Positions 15,774-23,771 of a stretch of 64,000 nucleotides of DNA are shown piece by piece. Numbering within the stretch: the first letter of the stretch is position 1; every line of letters begins with the position of its first letter. The position numbers were made by a program, and so were the translations under genes. The notes under the pieces were generated by a model, which saw only the letters and a program-made list of their open reading frames with translations, did not search any database and was not told the origin of the DNA. Location of the stretch: positions 1,178,001 through 1,242,000 of the forward strand of contig OZ248345.1 of the NCBI GenBank assembly GCA_965234365.1. The letters run 5' to 3'. The stretch comes from Planktophila grossartii. GTDB lineage: Bacteria > Actinomycetota > Actinomycetes > Nanopelagicales > Nanopelagicaceae.

Positions 15774-16790
15774 TTAAAGGGTAATTCCCACAAGGTTTAC
15801 TTCGGCTTCGAGAGTAATTCCAAACTTCTCGAAGACGCTCTGCTGAGCACTCTTTGCTAACTCTGCAATATCTGTAGCAGTCGCATTCCCTGCATTTGTC
15901 AGCGCAAGAACATGCTTTGTTGAAACGCGCGCACCACCATGGCTATCGCCCTTATGCACACCAGAATTTTCAATGAGCCACGCAGCACTTGTCTTCACCA
16001 TGCCATCTGATGTCGGCCACTTGGGTGCGCCTTCAGGAAGTTTTGCTGCAATCTCTTTCGAAACAATCGGATTGGTAAAGAATGATCCGGCAGACCAAGA
16101 ATCGCGGTCGCTTGGATTAAGAAGCATTCCCTTTGCACCGCGAAGTTCGAGCACTGCGGTTCGGGTTGCAGCAATGGGTGCCTTCTCGCCAACTTCGATA
16201 CCTAGCTTCTTTGCAAGCTCTGCATAAGTAATTGCAGTAGTCATTTCGCCTTGGCGAAGGTTGAACTGCACATCGAGTACGACGTAACGACCAGGATGCG
16301 CTTTGAAGTGCGAATTGCGATACGAGAAGTCGCATTCAGCATTGGTAAATGTCTTAAGGCCCTCTGCTTGGCGATCATATGTGCGCACACGGGTAATGAA
16401 CTCAGATACTTCGTGGCCGTAGGCGCCGATATTTTGAATAGGTGCTGCACCGACAGTGCCAGGGATTCCGCTGAGAGTTTCAAGTCCTGCAAAGCCACGT
16501 TCTAATGTGGTTGCAACAAATTCATCCCAGTTTTCGCCTGCACCGATTGTGAGCGTTGCTCCGCTGCACGCATCGATTTCAGATTGGATTGAGTGGCTTG
16601 TAATTCGAATGACCGTACCTTCAAAGCCGGTATCTGCAACGAGAATATTGGTGCCGCCACCAATGATGAGAATCGGTGTATCTCCTGCTGCTTCAATCGC
16701 TGCAATGATTTCCGTTTCGGTGCCGACTTCAACAAACTTCTTTGCAGGGCCACCTACACGCAGTGATGTGTAATCGCGGAGATGGGCCAT
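15774..16790 (-). CDS. murB: UDP-N-acetylenolpyruvoylglucosamine reductase
   Basis: MurB is the FAD/NADPH enzyme that makes UDP-MurNAc in the cytosol for peptidoglycan. The protein has 338 residues. Seen: TSLRVGGPAKKFVEV at the start, the FAD block PILIIGGGTNILVADTGF, YRNSHFK with the conserved Arg, the catalytic serine in SAGSFFTNP near residue 230, and a C-terminal Glu in LEAEVNLVG. It lies 9 bp after the glycosyltransferase-like gene as last member of the rpmG operon. Confidence 0.97.
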   Translation of the reverse strand: MAHLRDYTSLRVGGPAKKFVEVGTETEIIAAIEAAGDTPILIIGGGTNILVADTGFEGTVIRITSHSIQSEIDACSGATLTIGAGENWDEFVATTLERGFAGLETLSGIPGTVGAAPIQNIGAYGHEVSEFITRVRTYDRQAEGLKTFTNAECDFSYRNSHFKAHPGRYVVLDVQFNLRQGEMTTAITYAELAKKLGIEVGEKAPIAATRTAVLELRGAKGMLLNPSDRDSWSAGSFFTNPIVSKEIAAKLPEGAPKWPTSDGMVKTSAAWLIENSGVHKGDSHGGARVSTKHVLALTNAGNATATDIAELAKSAQQSVFEKFGITLEAEVNLVGITL

Positions 16791-16799
16791 GTTCTAAGG

Positions 16800-17690
16800 C
16801 TACCTGCGAGGGCTCAAGATTGCAGTCTTGCCTCTAAAGCGCTCGAGAATGCGGTCGTAATTCTTCTTCGATTGAGCATCGCGATATTCAGGGTCTGTAT
16901 CGTGATAACCATGATGGCGATCTTGCTCAAGCGGTAAATCCATTTGAAGCAAGCGACCATTGGAATGGCGCAAGTTGAGAGAAAATTCGATATCTGCGTT
17001 GCGGTAATAGAGCGCGCGATTACTGAATCCACGAGCTGCTAGTGCATCTTCGCGGTGCATCGCGATGAAGTAGCTAAATAGAACATCGACTTCGCCAGCG
17101 CCCTTGTCATCAACGCTGCGCCATTCATCTTCGAGATTCATCAGACCACCACGCCAACCCACAGCGACAAATTCGCGCTTCTTGAGTTCAGTGAGAACAG
17201 GTGTAATCGCATCGCCGGTAAATCGAGTAGATGGATCCATGATGACGATAAATTCGCTGGTGACATTACGAAGGAGAGCGTTAGCGCTCTCGCCCCAGCC
17301 AAAATCTTCTGTGAGTTGCACGAGAGATGTACGTGAATCGAGCTCATTAACCAATACGTCTGGATCGCCAACTACCAAGATTGCGATTGCGCACTGACTA
17401 TGTTCTTTAATCGATTGAATAGTTGCGACTGCATCTTCATGAAAACCATCGATAATCATTGCGACAGTTATTTCAAATTTACCTGAATTTATGGGGCGGA
17501 TATCGCGCGTGGATTCATAGGTAGGAAAGCGCTTTTTGGGGCGGAGTTCATATCCCCCAGCAACATCTACAACTTCAAATCCTTGGGCTGCAATTTCATC
17601 ACGCAATTGATCAGAGAGCGCGAAGTTTCGTTCAGCGCGCGCAGCAAGCCGAGCCTTTGCTAATTCGTGAACAGAATCTGGTGCGCTCAC
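16800..17690 (-). CDS. Glycosyltransferase family 2-like protein with CysRS-tail-like N terminus
   Basis: The 296-residue protein has two parts. Residues 1-50 (ELAKARLAARAERNFALSDQLRDEIAAQGFEV) look like the helical C-terminal subdomain of cysteinyl-tRNA synthetase or MshC. From about residue 68 there is a GT-A/family-2 pattern: repeated beta-alpha units, EFIVIMDPSTRFTGDA (the DxS/DxD-type position) and a late segment GYHDTDPEYRDAQSKKNYDRILERF. No membrane helix or signal is seen. Its substrate is unknown; lying between hadB-like and murB, a cell-envelope role is a guess. GTG 17690 overlaps the hadB-like stop (GTGA). Confidence 0.68.
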   Translation of the reverse strand: MSAPDSVHELAKARLAARAERNFALSDQLRDEIAAQGFEVVDVAGGYELRPKKRFPTYESTRDIRPINSGKFEITVAMIIDGFHEDAVATIQSIKEHSQCAIAILVVGDPDVLVNELDSRTSLVQLTEDFGWGESANALLRNVTSEFIVIMDPSTRFTGDAITPVLTELKKREFVAVGWRGGLMNLEDEWRSVDDKGAGEVDVLFSYFIAMHREDALAARGFSNRALYYRNADIEFSLNLRHSNGRLLQMDLPLEQDRHHGYHDTDPEYRDAQSKKNYDRILERFRGKTAILSPRR

Positions 17691-18082
17691 TTGCGAACTA
17701 CCGCTTTAGCCATTCCTAGGACTTTGACTCCTGCCGAAGTTGCGCTCAAGGTTAATGAAATCTTTCCATCAGCAATTTCCGCCACAGTTGCAGAGACTGT
17801 GAGGTCAACTTTTTCGCCAGCAGGAACAATGACCGGCTTTGTAAAGCGTGCACTGTATTCAAGAACATTGGCAGAGCCACCAGCAAAGTCTGAGACATAT
17901 TTACCGACGAGTGCCATGGTGAGCATGCCGTGTGCAATGACGTTGGGAAGGCCTACGGAAAGCGCAAACTCTTCATTCTGGTGAATAGGGTTCTGGTCTC
18001 CTGATGCATCGGCATATGCTTTAAGCAGAGTGCGATCAAGGTAGAAGACTTTCTCTTCCAAAACTGTTCCCACTTCAATCAT
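17687..18082 (-). CDS. HadB-like hot-dog dehydratase (MaoC family)
   Basis: The catalytic half of a two-subunit (3R)-hydroxyacyl dehydratase, 131 residues. The hydratase-2 motif is visible as YADASGDQNPIHQNEEFA (catalytic Asp and His near residues 28-33), followed by GLPNVIAHGMLTMALVG. The ATG overlaps the hadA-like stop (ATGA), so the subunits should be made together. In mycobacteria HadAB serves mycolate synthesis; this organism gives no sign of mycolates, so the acyl substrate is open. Confidence 0.9.
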   Translation of the reverse strand: MIEVGTVLEEKVFYLDRTLLKAYADASGDQNPIHQNEEFALSVGLPNVIAHGMLTMALVGKYVSDFAGGSANVLEYSARFTKPVIVPAGEKVDLTVSATVAEIADGKISLTLSATSAGVKVLGMAKAVVRK

Positions 18083-18468
18083 GCGCGCACCACCAAAGTG
18101 GACCAAGCTGAGATAACTAACTTTCCATCGCGATGAAGATCAGAGCGAACAGAGACTATTTCATTGCCAGCAGCGACGCGATAGCTTTCGATAGTTGCAG
18201 CACATGTGAGCGCATCACCGGCTTTTACGGGTGAAAAGATTTCAAACTTCTGATCGCCATGAACTAAGCGCGACCAATCGAGCCCAATTTCCGGACGCGT
18301 AAGGATCTCTTCAAATTGCGTCAACGTGATGCGGATAGTGAAAGTTGGTGGCGCGATAGTTGTGTCGGTTTCGCCGACAACTGCGCAGAAGGCATCGATT
18401 TCAGATTGTGAAACGGTAATTGAATCTGTACCAGCGAAGGTACTCCCGACCGAATCGGGGTTCAGCAT
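18079..18468 (-). CDS. HadA-like hot-dog dehydratase subunit (FAS1-like dehydratase domain)
   Basis: The 129-residue partner of the HadB-like protein. It has the N-terminal MaoC-like half fold (LNPDSVGSTFAGTDSITVSQSEIDAFCAVVGETD) but lacks the catalytic Asp/His motif, as expected for the non-catalytic subunit that supports substrate binding. ATG 18468 overlaps the rpmG stop (TAATG). Gene order rpmG-hadA-hadB is conserved in actinobacteria. Confidence 0.88.
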   Translation of the reverse strand: MLNPDSVGSTFAGTDSITVSQSEIDAFCAVVGETDTTIAPPTFTIRITLTQFEEILTRPEIGLDWSRLVHGDQKFEIFSPVKAGDALTCAATIESYRVAAGNEIVSVRSDLHRDGKLVISAWSTLVVRA

Positions 18469-18638
18469 TAGCGGGTTTCGCGGTGAAGTGTTGAAGACTT
18501 GCAACGTGGACAGAACTTCTTGAGTTCCATGCGGTCTGGATCGTTGCGACGGTTCTTCTTAGTGATGTAGTTACGCTCTTTGCAATCCACGCATGCCATG
18601 GTGATCTTTGGACGAACGTCCGCGCTCTTACTTGCCAT
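18468..18638 (-). CDS. rpmG: 50S ribosomal protein L33 (zinc-ribbon type)
   Basis: A 56-residue large-subunit protein. Two CxxC pairs, ACVDCKERNYITKKNRR and FCPRCKS, mark the zinc-binding form. ATG 18638 has GGAG about 9 bases upstream. It opens the operon rpmG-hadA-hadB-GT-murB. Confidence 0.97.
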   Translation of the reverse strand: MASKSADVRPKITMACVDCKERNYITKKNRRNDPDRMELKKFCPRCKSSTLHRETR

Positions 18639-18678
18639 GGTCTTAACTCCTTCGTAGATGCTGCTGTAACAGGCGCTC

Positions 18679-18707
18679 AGATTACCCGAGCACCGTGTAT
18701 TGGTGAA
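18679..18707 (-). promoter_or_regulatory. Predicted promoter of the rpmG operon
   Basis: Minus strand: TTCACC (18707-18702), 17-base spacer, TAATCT (18684-18679), start near 18672. Just upstream, CACCGTG/CACGGTG and GTGAAAT/ATTTCAC (about 18691-18729) form a long hairpin that ends a few bases from tRNA-Met and overlaps the -35. Confidence 0.4.
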
Positions 18708-18737
18708 ATCCGTGCGTATTTCACACGGTGGAACTAG

Positions 18738-18811
18738 TAGCGGAGGCGGGATTTGAACCCACGACACAGCGATTATGAGCCGCTTGCTCTACCAAGCTGA
18801 GCTACCCCGCC
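18738..18811 (-). tRNA. tRNA-Met (CAT), elongator type
   Basis: A 74-nt cloverleaf on the minus strand with anticodon CAT in loop CTCATAA. The acceptor begins GGCGGGG and pairs fully with CTCCGCT, including two G-T pairs; initiator tRNA would have an unpaired first base. T arm GTGGGTTCAAATCCCGC. CCA is not encoded. The position next to rpmG is conserved in actinobacteria. Confidence 0.94.
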
Positions 18812-18872
18812 AAGGGTTGGAACAGACATATGTAGTACTTATTAAATTTTTACCTCTTTACTGCAAACTGCG

Positions 18873-18945
18873 AGCCCCCCACCGGAATCGAACCGGTGAC
18901 CTTTTCCTTACCATGGAAACACTCTACCGACTGAGCTAGGGGGGC
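18873..18945 (-). tRNA. tRNA-Thr (GGT)
   Basis: A 73-nt cloverleaf on the minus strand: acceptor GCCCCCC/GGGGGGC, anticodon stem TTTCC/GGAAA with loop ATGGTAA (anticodon GGT), T arm ACCGGTTCGATTCCGGT. CCA is not encoded. A TAGACT (18966-18961) just upstream could be its -10. Confidence 0.95.
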
Positions 18946-19000
18946 AATGGTAGAGAGAGGAGTCTAGGGCTTTAGGGGAAAAGTAGAAAATTCGCCCAAA

Positions 19001-19948
19001 TTACCGCGCAGGATCGAGGGCAATCTTGCCCGTGGATTCACGAGCAAGCATTGAACGGTGCGCATCAGCAGCCTCGCTGAGTGGATAGGTCGCACCAATA
19101 ACTGGCTTGAGCTTTCCATCTGCAACTAGTTGGAAGAGTTCTGCCACAACATCGTTGAGCATCTCTTTACTACCGAAGCAGTTTGCTAACCAGAAACCTG
19201 AAACAGTCTTTGAACCATGCATCAATGAGCCTGGATGAATCGGAGTTGGCGCAGTACGCGATGCCATTCCGAATGTAATGATCTTTCCGAAAGCGCCAAG
19301 TGCTGCAAGGCTGTGATCGAATGTTGTTCCGCCAACCATTTCGAGCACGAGATCAACTCCGTGACCACCGTTTGCCTTACGAAGATCTGCTTCAAGATCG
19401 CTTGAATTCGCATCTACAACAACATCTGCACCAAGTGATGTAGCAAGTGCCGACTTGGAATCTGAAGAAGTAACTGCAATTACTTTGCCGCCCCACAATT
19501 TTGCCAACTGAATCGCAATAGTGCCAACGCCGCCAGCCGCTGCATGCACAACAACAGATTGACCTTTCTGCAGGTTGCCCATTGTCTTAAGTAAGTGCCA
19601 AGCAGTTGCGCCCTGTACCAACATGCAAAGAGCCTGCTGGTCAGTAACGGCATCTGGGATTGGAAAAAGTACAGATTTATGGGCAATGGCTTTCTGCGCA
19701 TATCCCCCAGATGAAACACTCGCTAGATAACGCTTTCCGCCATGAGTTCCAACAACTTCAATACCTGGAATCATCGGAAGAGTTTGAGGCGATAGATAAG
19801 AGTTCTCTGTCTGGTGTGTATCTGCATAGTTGATACCAACTGCAGTCACATCAAGAACTACCTCATCTGTGCCAGCGACGGGATCAGCAAGATCCACGTA
19901 CTTCATTACTTCAGGGCCGCCAAATGCTGTTATCTGAATAGCTTTCAT
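19001..19948 (-). CDS. Quinone oxidoreductase-like MDR-family dehydrogenase
   Basis: The 315-residue protein is a zinc-free medium-chain reductase of the QOR type, expected to use NADPH on quinones or enones. The N-terminal GroES-like half starts MKAIQITAFGGPEVMKYVD. The Rossmann half has SVVVHAAAGGVGTIAIQLAKLWGGKVIAVTSSD (about 133-165) with the AxxGxxG nucleotide motif. No zinc-ligand cysteine cluster is seen. It lies 2 bp after the methyltransferase as the last gene of the sulfide operon, and no terminator is evident before tRNA-Thr. Confidence 0.85.
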   Translation of the reverse strand: MKAIQITAFGGPEVMKYVDLADPVAGTDEVVLDVTAVGINYADTHQTENSYLSPQTLPMIPGIEVVGTHGGKRYLASVSSGGYAQKAIAHKSVLFPIPDAVTDQQALCMLVQGATAWHLLKTMGNLQKGQSVVVHAAAGGVGTIAIQLAKLWGGKVIAVTSSDSKSALATSLGADVVVDANSSDLEADLRKANGGHGVDLVLEMVGGTTFDHSLAALGAFGKIITFGMASRTAPTPIHPGSLMHGSKTVSGFWLANCFGSKEMLNDVVAELFQLVADGKLKPVIGATYPLSEAADAHRSMLARESTGKIALDPAR

Positions 19949-19950
19949 TG

Positions 19951-20730
19951 TTAGACCTTATCCCACCAAACAACAGAAAGAGATCTGGAAGTTGGAGATG
20001 GATTCTTTTCAAGGAACTCGCGCACTTCATCAATTCTCTCTTTAGGTAGACAGAGGCGTATACGCGTGTAATCCGCAGCCTCTTCCAATTGCTTATCCAA
20101 GAGAATTTCTCCATTGAAATCCTCTTTGTGGGCATTAATTCCCAGTTCGGAAAGGACGCTCATAAAGTCATCAGCTGTAGGAGATGTTGGTCTGACAATG
20201 TCCCAGAAATGTTTCCACCCGGATGACCACGATGACATTGGGTGCACAACTGGCAGTTCGATAACTACCCGCTTGCGAGCATGCTCGTTAAGCGCCTTCA
20301 CAAAAGGTGCAATATCACCAACGTTATAAACAACGTGATGAACTGCGACAACATCAGCCACGGGCACTTGATCTGCGATTGCCGGCCAAAATCCTTCAAA
20401 TACTTGCGATGTGAGATTCCGGACCGCTGCATTCTTTTCAAACATGTCTAGCATCTCGCGTTGGTGATCTACTCCGATAACATGTTTTGCTGGTGGCGTG
20501 ATTGCGAATGAAGCGATACCTCCGCCGCATCCAATGTCTAGAACGCTTCCACCATCGGGCATTGCTTCACGGGCTCGCTGATGACTTGGTGAGTCCCAAA
20601 TCTTTTCAGGTATTTGGAATAACGCAGGAGGATGTATCCACGGTGCAACTTCTGCCTGATCTAAAATTTCTTGTGGAATGGCCCAAGAAGCTAGGTCACT
20701 CTTCCACTTTTCGACCGCAGAAATTGTCAC
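19951..20730 (-). CDS. SAM-dependent methyltransferase, class I
   Basis: The 259-residue protein has the SAM motif SVLDIGCGGGIASFAI near residues 61-76, the second acidic position in VIGVDHQREML and a late block ADVVAVHHVVYNVGD. The fold is clear and the acceptor is not. Its place in a sulfide/persulfide operon makes thiol methylation a possible role (inference). GTG 20730 overlaps the thioredoxin stop (GTGA). Confidence 0.8.
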   Translation of the reverse strand: MTISAVEKWKSDLASWAIPQEILDQAEVAPWIHPPALFQIPEKIWDSPSHQRAREAMPDGGSVLDIGCGGGIASFAITPPAKHVIGVDHQREMLDMFEKNAAVRNLTSQVFEGFWPAIADQVPVADVVAVHHVVYNVGDIAPFVKALNEHARKRVVIELPVVHPMSSWSSGWKHFWDIVRPTSPTADDFMSVLSELGINAHKEDFNGEILLDKQLEEAADYTRIRLCLPKERIDEVREFLEKNPSPTSRSLSVVWWDKV

Positions 20731-21101
20731 TCAGCTACTTCTGACTTCTCTTTTGCGATCTCTGCTCGGATTGCATCCATATCAATTCCTTGGATTTGCT
20801 CGATAAGTTGCTTCAAAGGTGCCTCAGGAAGCGCCCCAGCTTCACGATAGAGAAGGATGCCGTCTCTAAATGCCATCAGCGTTGGGATTGAAGTAATTCC
20901 AGCTGCTGCGGCGATTTCTCTCTCGGCTTCAGTATCAATTTTTGCAAAAGTGATTTCCGGAAAATCCTCGGAAACTTTCTCATAAATAGGTCCAAACATC
21001 TTGCAAGGTCCACACCATTCAGCCCAAAAATCTACGAGGGTGATTCCACCTTTTTCAATGAGCGCCTCGAACTCGGCACTCTTCACATTAACGCTAGCCA
21101 A
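20727..21101 (-). CDS. Thioredoxin
   Basis: A 124-residue thioredoxin domain with active site WCGPC (Cys30 and Cys33) after LVDFWAEW and the cis-proline in GITSIPTLMAF near 70. About 20 residues of charged C-terminal tail extend beyond the fold. It has no signal peptide, so it should be cytosolic. In this operon it could reduce persulfide or CoA-linked intermediates. It starts 2 bp after the small Cys-rich gene. Confidence 0.93.
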   Translation of the reverse strand: MASVNVKSAEFEALIEKGGITLVDFWAEWCGPCKMFGPIYEKVSEDFPEITFAKIDTEAEREIAAAAGITSIPTLMAFRDGILLYREAGALPEAPLKQLIEQIQGIDMDAIRAEIAKEKSEVAE

Positions 21102-21103
21102 AA

Positions 21104-21271
21104 TTAACTCTTCTTGAAAATTCGTGAGAAGAGACCAGGTTCTTTTGGATCATTCTGGTGACCCTGGCAACGATCTGCTTTCTTTACGCCCTTGAGAGCA
21201 ATCTCGATGTGATTGCCACATCCTGCCCATGTTGGCTTTCCGCACTTGCGGCATGTGGTCTTATGACACAT
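21104..21271 (-). CDS. Small Cys-rich, probably zinc-binding protein (55 aa)
   Basis: The protein starts MCHKTTCRKCGKPTWAGCGNH and carries six Cys/His candidates in a compact N-terminal module, followed by a basic tail. It is homologous to the 38-aa product of 25235-25351 at the head of the same operon (shared MC...C..C.K.TW.GCG.H pattern). I recognise this as a short uncharacterised family common in actinobacteria. ATG 21271 lies within the last 11 bp of the upstream CoA-disulfide-reductase-like gene. Its function is unknown; metal or sulfur handling is suggested by context. Confidence 0.75.
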   Translation of the reverse strand: MCHKTTCRKCGKPTWAGCGNHIEIALKGVKKADRCQGHQNDPKEPGLFSRIFKKS

Positions 21272-22913
21272 ATTCTTTCTCCTTATTTGTAGTTGATGCA
21301 GGCGAATTACTCCAGGTGAGATAGCCGCCGTCAAGATTTACTGCGTTGAATCCGAGTTCTTTAAGCAACATGGTTGCCGTGTGCCCGCGTTGACCAACTT
21401 GGCAATTAACGAGGACATCTTTATTCGTAAGTTCTGCAACGCGATTACGGATTTCATCTACCGGCATCGACATTGCGCCTGGGATGGAACCTGCTGCGTA
21501 TTCAGAAGATGTACGAACATCTACAAGCTGGAATCCACGATCTTCGAATTCATCAATCTGGCTCCATTGCGCAGTTTCAAGAAGACCGCTCATCATATTT
21601 TCGGCGATATAGCCGAGCATGTTGATTGGATCCTTTGCTGAACCAAATGGCGGCGCATAAGCAAGCTCAAGATCTGCAAGCTCAGGTGCGGCTATGCCGC
21701 CGCGAATCGCAGTAGCGATAACGTCGATGCGCTTATCAACGCCCTCGATACCGACCCCTTGTGCTCCAAGGATTTCACCAGTCTTCGCATCAAAGATCAT
21801 CTTCAACGCCATCTGCTTTGCACCTGGGTAATAGCCAGCGTGTGAATTTGGATGAGTGTGAATGACCTTGAATGCACGACCAGATGCTGAAAGTCGCTTT
21901 TCGTTCCAACCAGTTGCAGCAATCATGAGGTCAAAGACTTTTACGATTGCAGTTCCGATCGTCTTCACAGGTCTAGTTGTACGACCCGCGATGTGATCAG
22001 CCACTACGCGACCATGACGATTTGCTAGGTTTGCAAGAGGAACAAGAGTAGAACTTCCATCTATCGCATCTGTCTTTTCAGCGACATCGCCAACAGCGTA
22101 GATATCTGGGTTACTGGTGCGATTGAAATCATCAACATCAATCCCACCACGAGTTCCGATAGTTAAGCCTGCCTCTTTCGCAAGTTTGATATCAGGACGA
22201 ACACCAATCGCCAAAATGATCATCTCTGCGGGAAGGACAACTCCGTTAGATAGAACCACATTTGATTCCGTAATTTCTTGCGCAGATGCTCCGAGGTGAA
22301 GTTCGACTTTGTTCTTGATCATTTCCTTAGCAACCAAGGTTGCCATTTCGGGATCAAGTGGAGCAAGAAGCTGAGGAGCTGCTTCAACCACCGTTGTTTT
22401 GATTCCCTTATGTATGAGGTTTTCAGCAATCTCTACTCCGATAAAGCCTCCACCGATTACGACAGCGTTAGCTGGCTTCTGGGAGACTCGGTTGAATATC
22501 TTTTCAACATCTTCAACGGTTCGAAGCGTCATAGCGCGTTCGATGCCTGGAATAGGCGGAACTACCGGAGAGGCTCCGGGGCTCATGACCAACTTGTCGT
22601 AGCTAAGTTCATAGCTTTCGCCGCTTAGCTCATTCTTTACAATCAAATTTTTTGCAGATGGGTTAATGGATTCAACTTCAGATGCGATACGAACATCGAG
22701 TCTGAAACGTGCATGCAGGCTGGCAGGTGTCTGAAGTAAGAGTGCATCCTCTTCTTCAATTACTCCACCAACGTAATAGGGCAAACCGCAGTTCGCATAT
22801 GAAACATGCCCACTTTTTTCGATGACAATGATTTCTGCATCAGCATCGAGCCTGCGCATACGTGTTGCTGCGGACATGCCGCCAGCAACTCCTCCAATAA
22901 TTACAATTCTCAT
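21261..22913 (-). CDS. CoA-disulfide reductase / pyridine nucleotide-disulfide oxidoreductase fused to rhodanese
   Basis: The 550-residue flavoprotein has an FAD motif GGVAGGMSAATRMRR at the N terminus, the single redox cysteine of the CoADR family in SYANCGLPYYVGG (near 43), an NAD motif VVIGGGFIGVEIAENL (near 150) and FAD-binding YAVGDVAE. A C-terminal rhodanese domain (about 455-540) has its active Cys in LVNCQVGQRGH. Such CoADR-RHD fusions are known to act on CoA persulfide/disulfide and polysulfide, using NAD(P)H. The ATG overlaps the rhodanese-lipoprotein stop (TAATG). Confidence 0.9.
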   Translation of the reverse strand: MRIVIIGGVAGGMSAATRMRRLDADAEIIVIEKSGHVSYANCGLPYYVGGVIEEEDALLLQTPASLHARFRLDVRIASEVESINPSAKNLIVKNELSGESYELSYDKLVMSPGASPVVPPIPGIERAMTLRTVEDVEKIFNRVSQKPANAVVIGGGFIGVEIAENLIHKGIKTTVVEAAPQLLAPLDPEMATLVAKEMIKNKVELHLGASAQEITESNVVLSNGVVLPAEMIILAIGVRPDIKLAKEAGLTIGTRGGIDVDDFNRTSNPDIYAVGDVAEKTDAIDGSSTLVPLANLANRHGRVVADHIAGRTTRPVKTIGTAIVKVFDLMIAATGWNEKRLSASGRAFKVIHTHPNSHAGYYPGAKQMALKMIFDAKTGEILGAQGVGIEGVDKRIDVIATAIRGGIAAPELADLELAYAPPFGSAKDPINMLGYIAENMMSGLLETAQWSQIDEFEDRGFQLVDVRTSSEYAAGSIPGAMSMPVDEIRNRVAELTNKDVLVNCQVGQRGHTATMLLKELGFNAVNLDGGYLTWSNSPASTTNKEKEYVS

Positions 22914-23296
22914 TAGTTATTGACGAGAGGTAATCCCGCAGCCTGCCATTCTTGAATTCCATTTGTGAGATTGAAGAGATTCTTAAATCCAGCATCTTTC
23001 ATCTTCCCCACTGCTATGCCTGATCGGCGTCCACTGTGGCAGTAGACAGCGTAGGTAGCGCTCTTATCTAACTTTGCGATATCTCCGTCAAATGTCATTC
23101 CTTCGACATCGATATTGATCGCATTTGCGATGTGTCCCATCATGAACTCCCCTCCGGAACGGACATCGAGAACAACAACTCCGGCTTCTGAAGCTTTCTT
23201 TTGGAACTCAGCCGCCCCCAGGTTTGTCGCACCTGAGCTTCCACAGCCAGTTAGAAATAACGCTGATGCAGCGACTACTGCGAAAAGTTTCTTCAT
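22913..23296 (-). CDS. Rhodanese-domain lipoprotein
   Basis: A 127-residue exported sulfurtransferase. The signal MKKLFAVVAASALFLTGC ends in a lipobox (LTGC, Cys18), so the protein is anchored outside the membrane. The rhodanese fold follows with active-site loop YCHSGRRSG (Cys86) and the C-terminal WQAAGLPL. It can carry persulfide sulfur from sulfide oxidation at the cell surface. It lies 12 bp after the repressor gene. Confidence 0.92.
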   Translation of the reverse strand: MKKLFAVVAASALFLTGCGSSGATNLGAAEFQKKASEAGVVVLDVRSGGEFMMGHIANAINIDVEGMTFDGDIAKLDKSATYAVYCHSGRRSGIAVGKMKDAGFKNLFNLTNGIQEWQAAGLPLVNN

Positions 23297-23308
23297 TTTC
23301 TTCTCCTT

Positions 23309-23596
23309 TTAAGCAAGACTTAGAAATAGTTTTTGTAATTGGGCTGTAACTTCTTCTTGGTTGTTCTTTCCTTCAACTAAGCACTCTTTGAGGCTCGCTG
23401 ATATCAAAGTGAATGCCGCCGTATTTACAGCTTTTGCCACGGCAGACATCTGAGTGACAATTTCTTCACAATTTCGGCCCTCTTCGAGCATTCGAGCAAC
23501 TGCTCCAAGCTGACCATGTGCGCGCTTCACTCGCTTAGCAATCGCTGCAAGCTGCTCTTCATCCGAGAGGACATGTGAAATCTTCTTAGTCGCCAT
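23309..23596 (-). CDS. cstR: CstR-like persulfide-sensing repressor (CsoR family)
   Basis: A 95-residue all-helical repressor. Two cysteines, Cys43 (RNCEEIV) and Cys72 (LKECLVEG), are 29 residues apart as in CsoR/CstR. The position that is the copper-ligand His in CsoR (four before the second Cys) is Ser68, which argues against copper sensing and for the persulfide-sensing CstR type. The match at 25391-25410 to a CsoR/CstR-type operator before the first gene of the same operon supports autoregulation by sulfide stress. ATG 23596 overlaps the preceding stop (TAATG). Confidence 0.88.
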   Translation of the reverse strand: MATKKISHVLSDEEQLAAIAKRVKRAHGQLGAVARMLEEGRNCEEIVTQMSAVAKAVNTAAFTLISASLKECLVEGKNNQEEVTAQLQKLFLSLA

Positions 23597-23763
23597 TACT
23601 TACCCTTCTTTTCCATTGGGTGATGACCCTTGCGAATCATGTTGACCATTTTTAGATTGATTGCAGCAAATCGCCACAGTTGAATCAACGGATTCTTTCG
23701 AAATCGAAGAGTCTTCTCTGTTGGAAGTGGAGCGTGCGCAATTGACTCATTTGGATTTTCCAT
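23596..23763 (-). CDS. Small basic protein of unknown function (55 aa) next to SQR
   Basis: The protein starts MENPNESIAHAPLPTEKTLRFRKNP, has a short hydrophobic/amphipathic middle (LIQLWRFAAINLKMVNMI) and ends in KGHHPMEKKGK. I do not recognise it. It lies 8 bp after the sulfide:quinone oxidoreductase gene and overlaps the cstR start, so it is almost certainly translated with them. The amphipathic stretch would suit peripheral membrane attachment, perhaps to SQR (inference). Confidence 0.65.
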   Translation of the reverse strand: MENPNESIAHAPLPTEKTLRFRKNPLIQLWRFAAINLKMVNMIRKGHHPMEKKGK

Positions 23764-23771
23764 TTCAGCTC

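Noticed and set aside
18639..18767. N-terminal extension of L33 into tRNA-Met
   Set aside because: The family length is about 55 residues and the ATG at 18638 has its own ribosome site.
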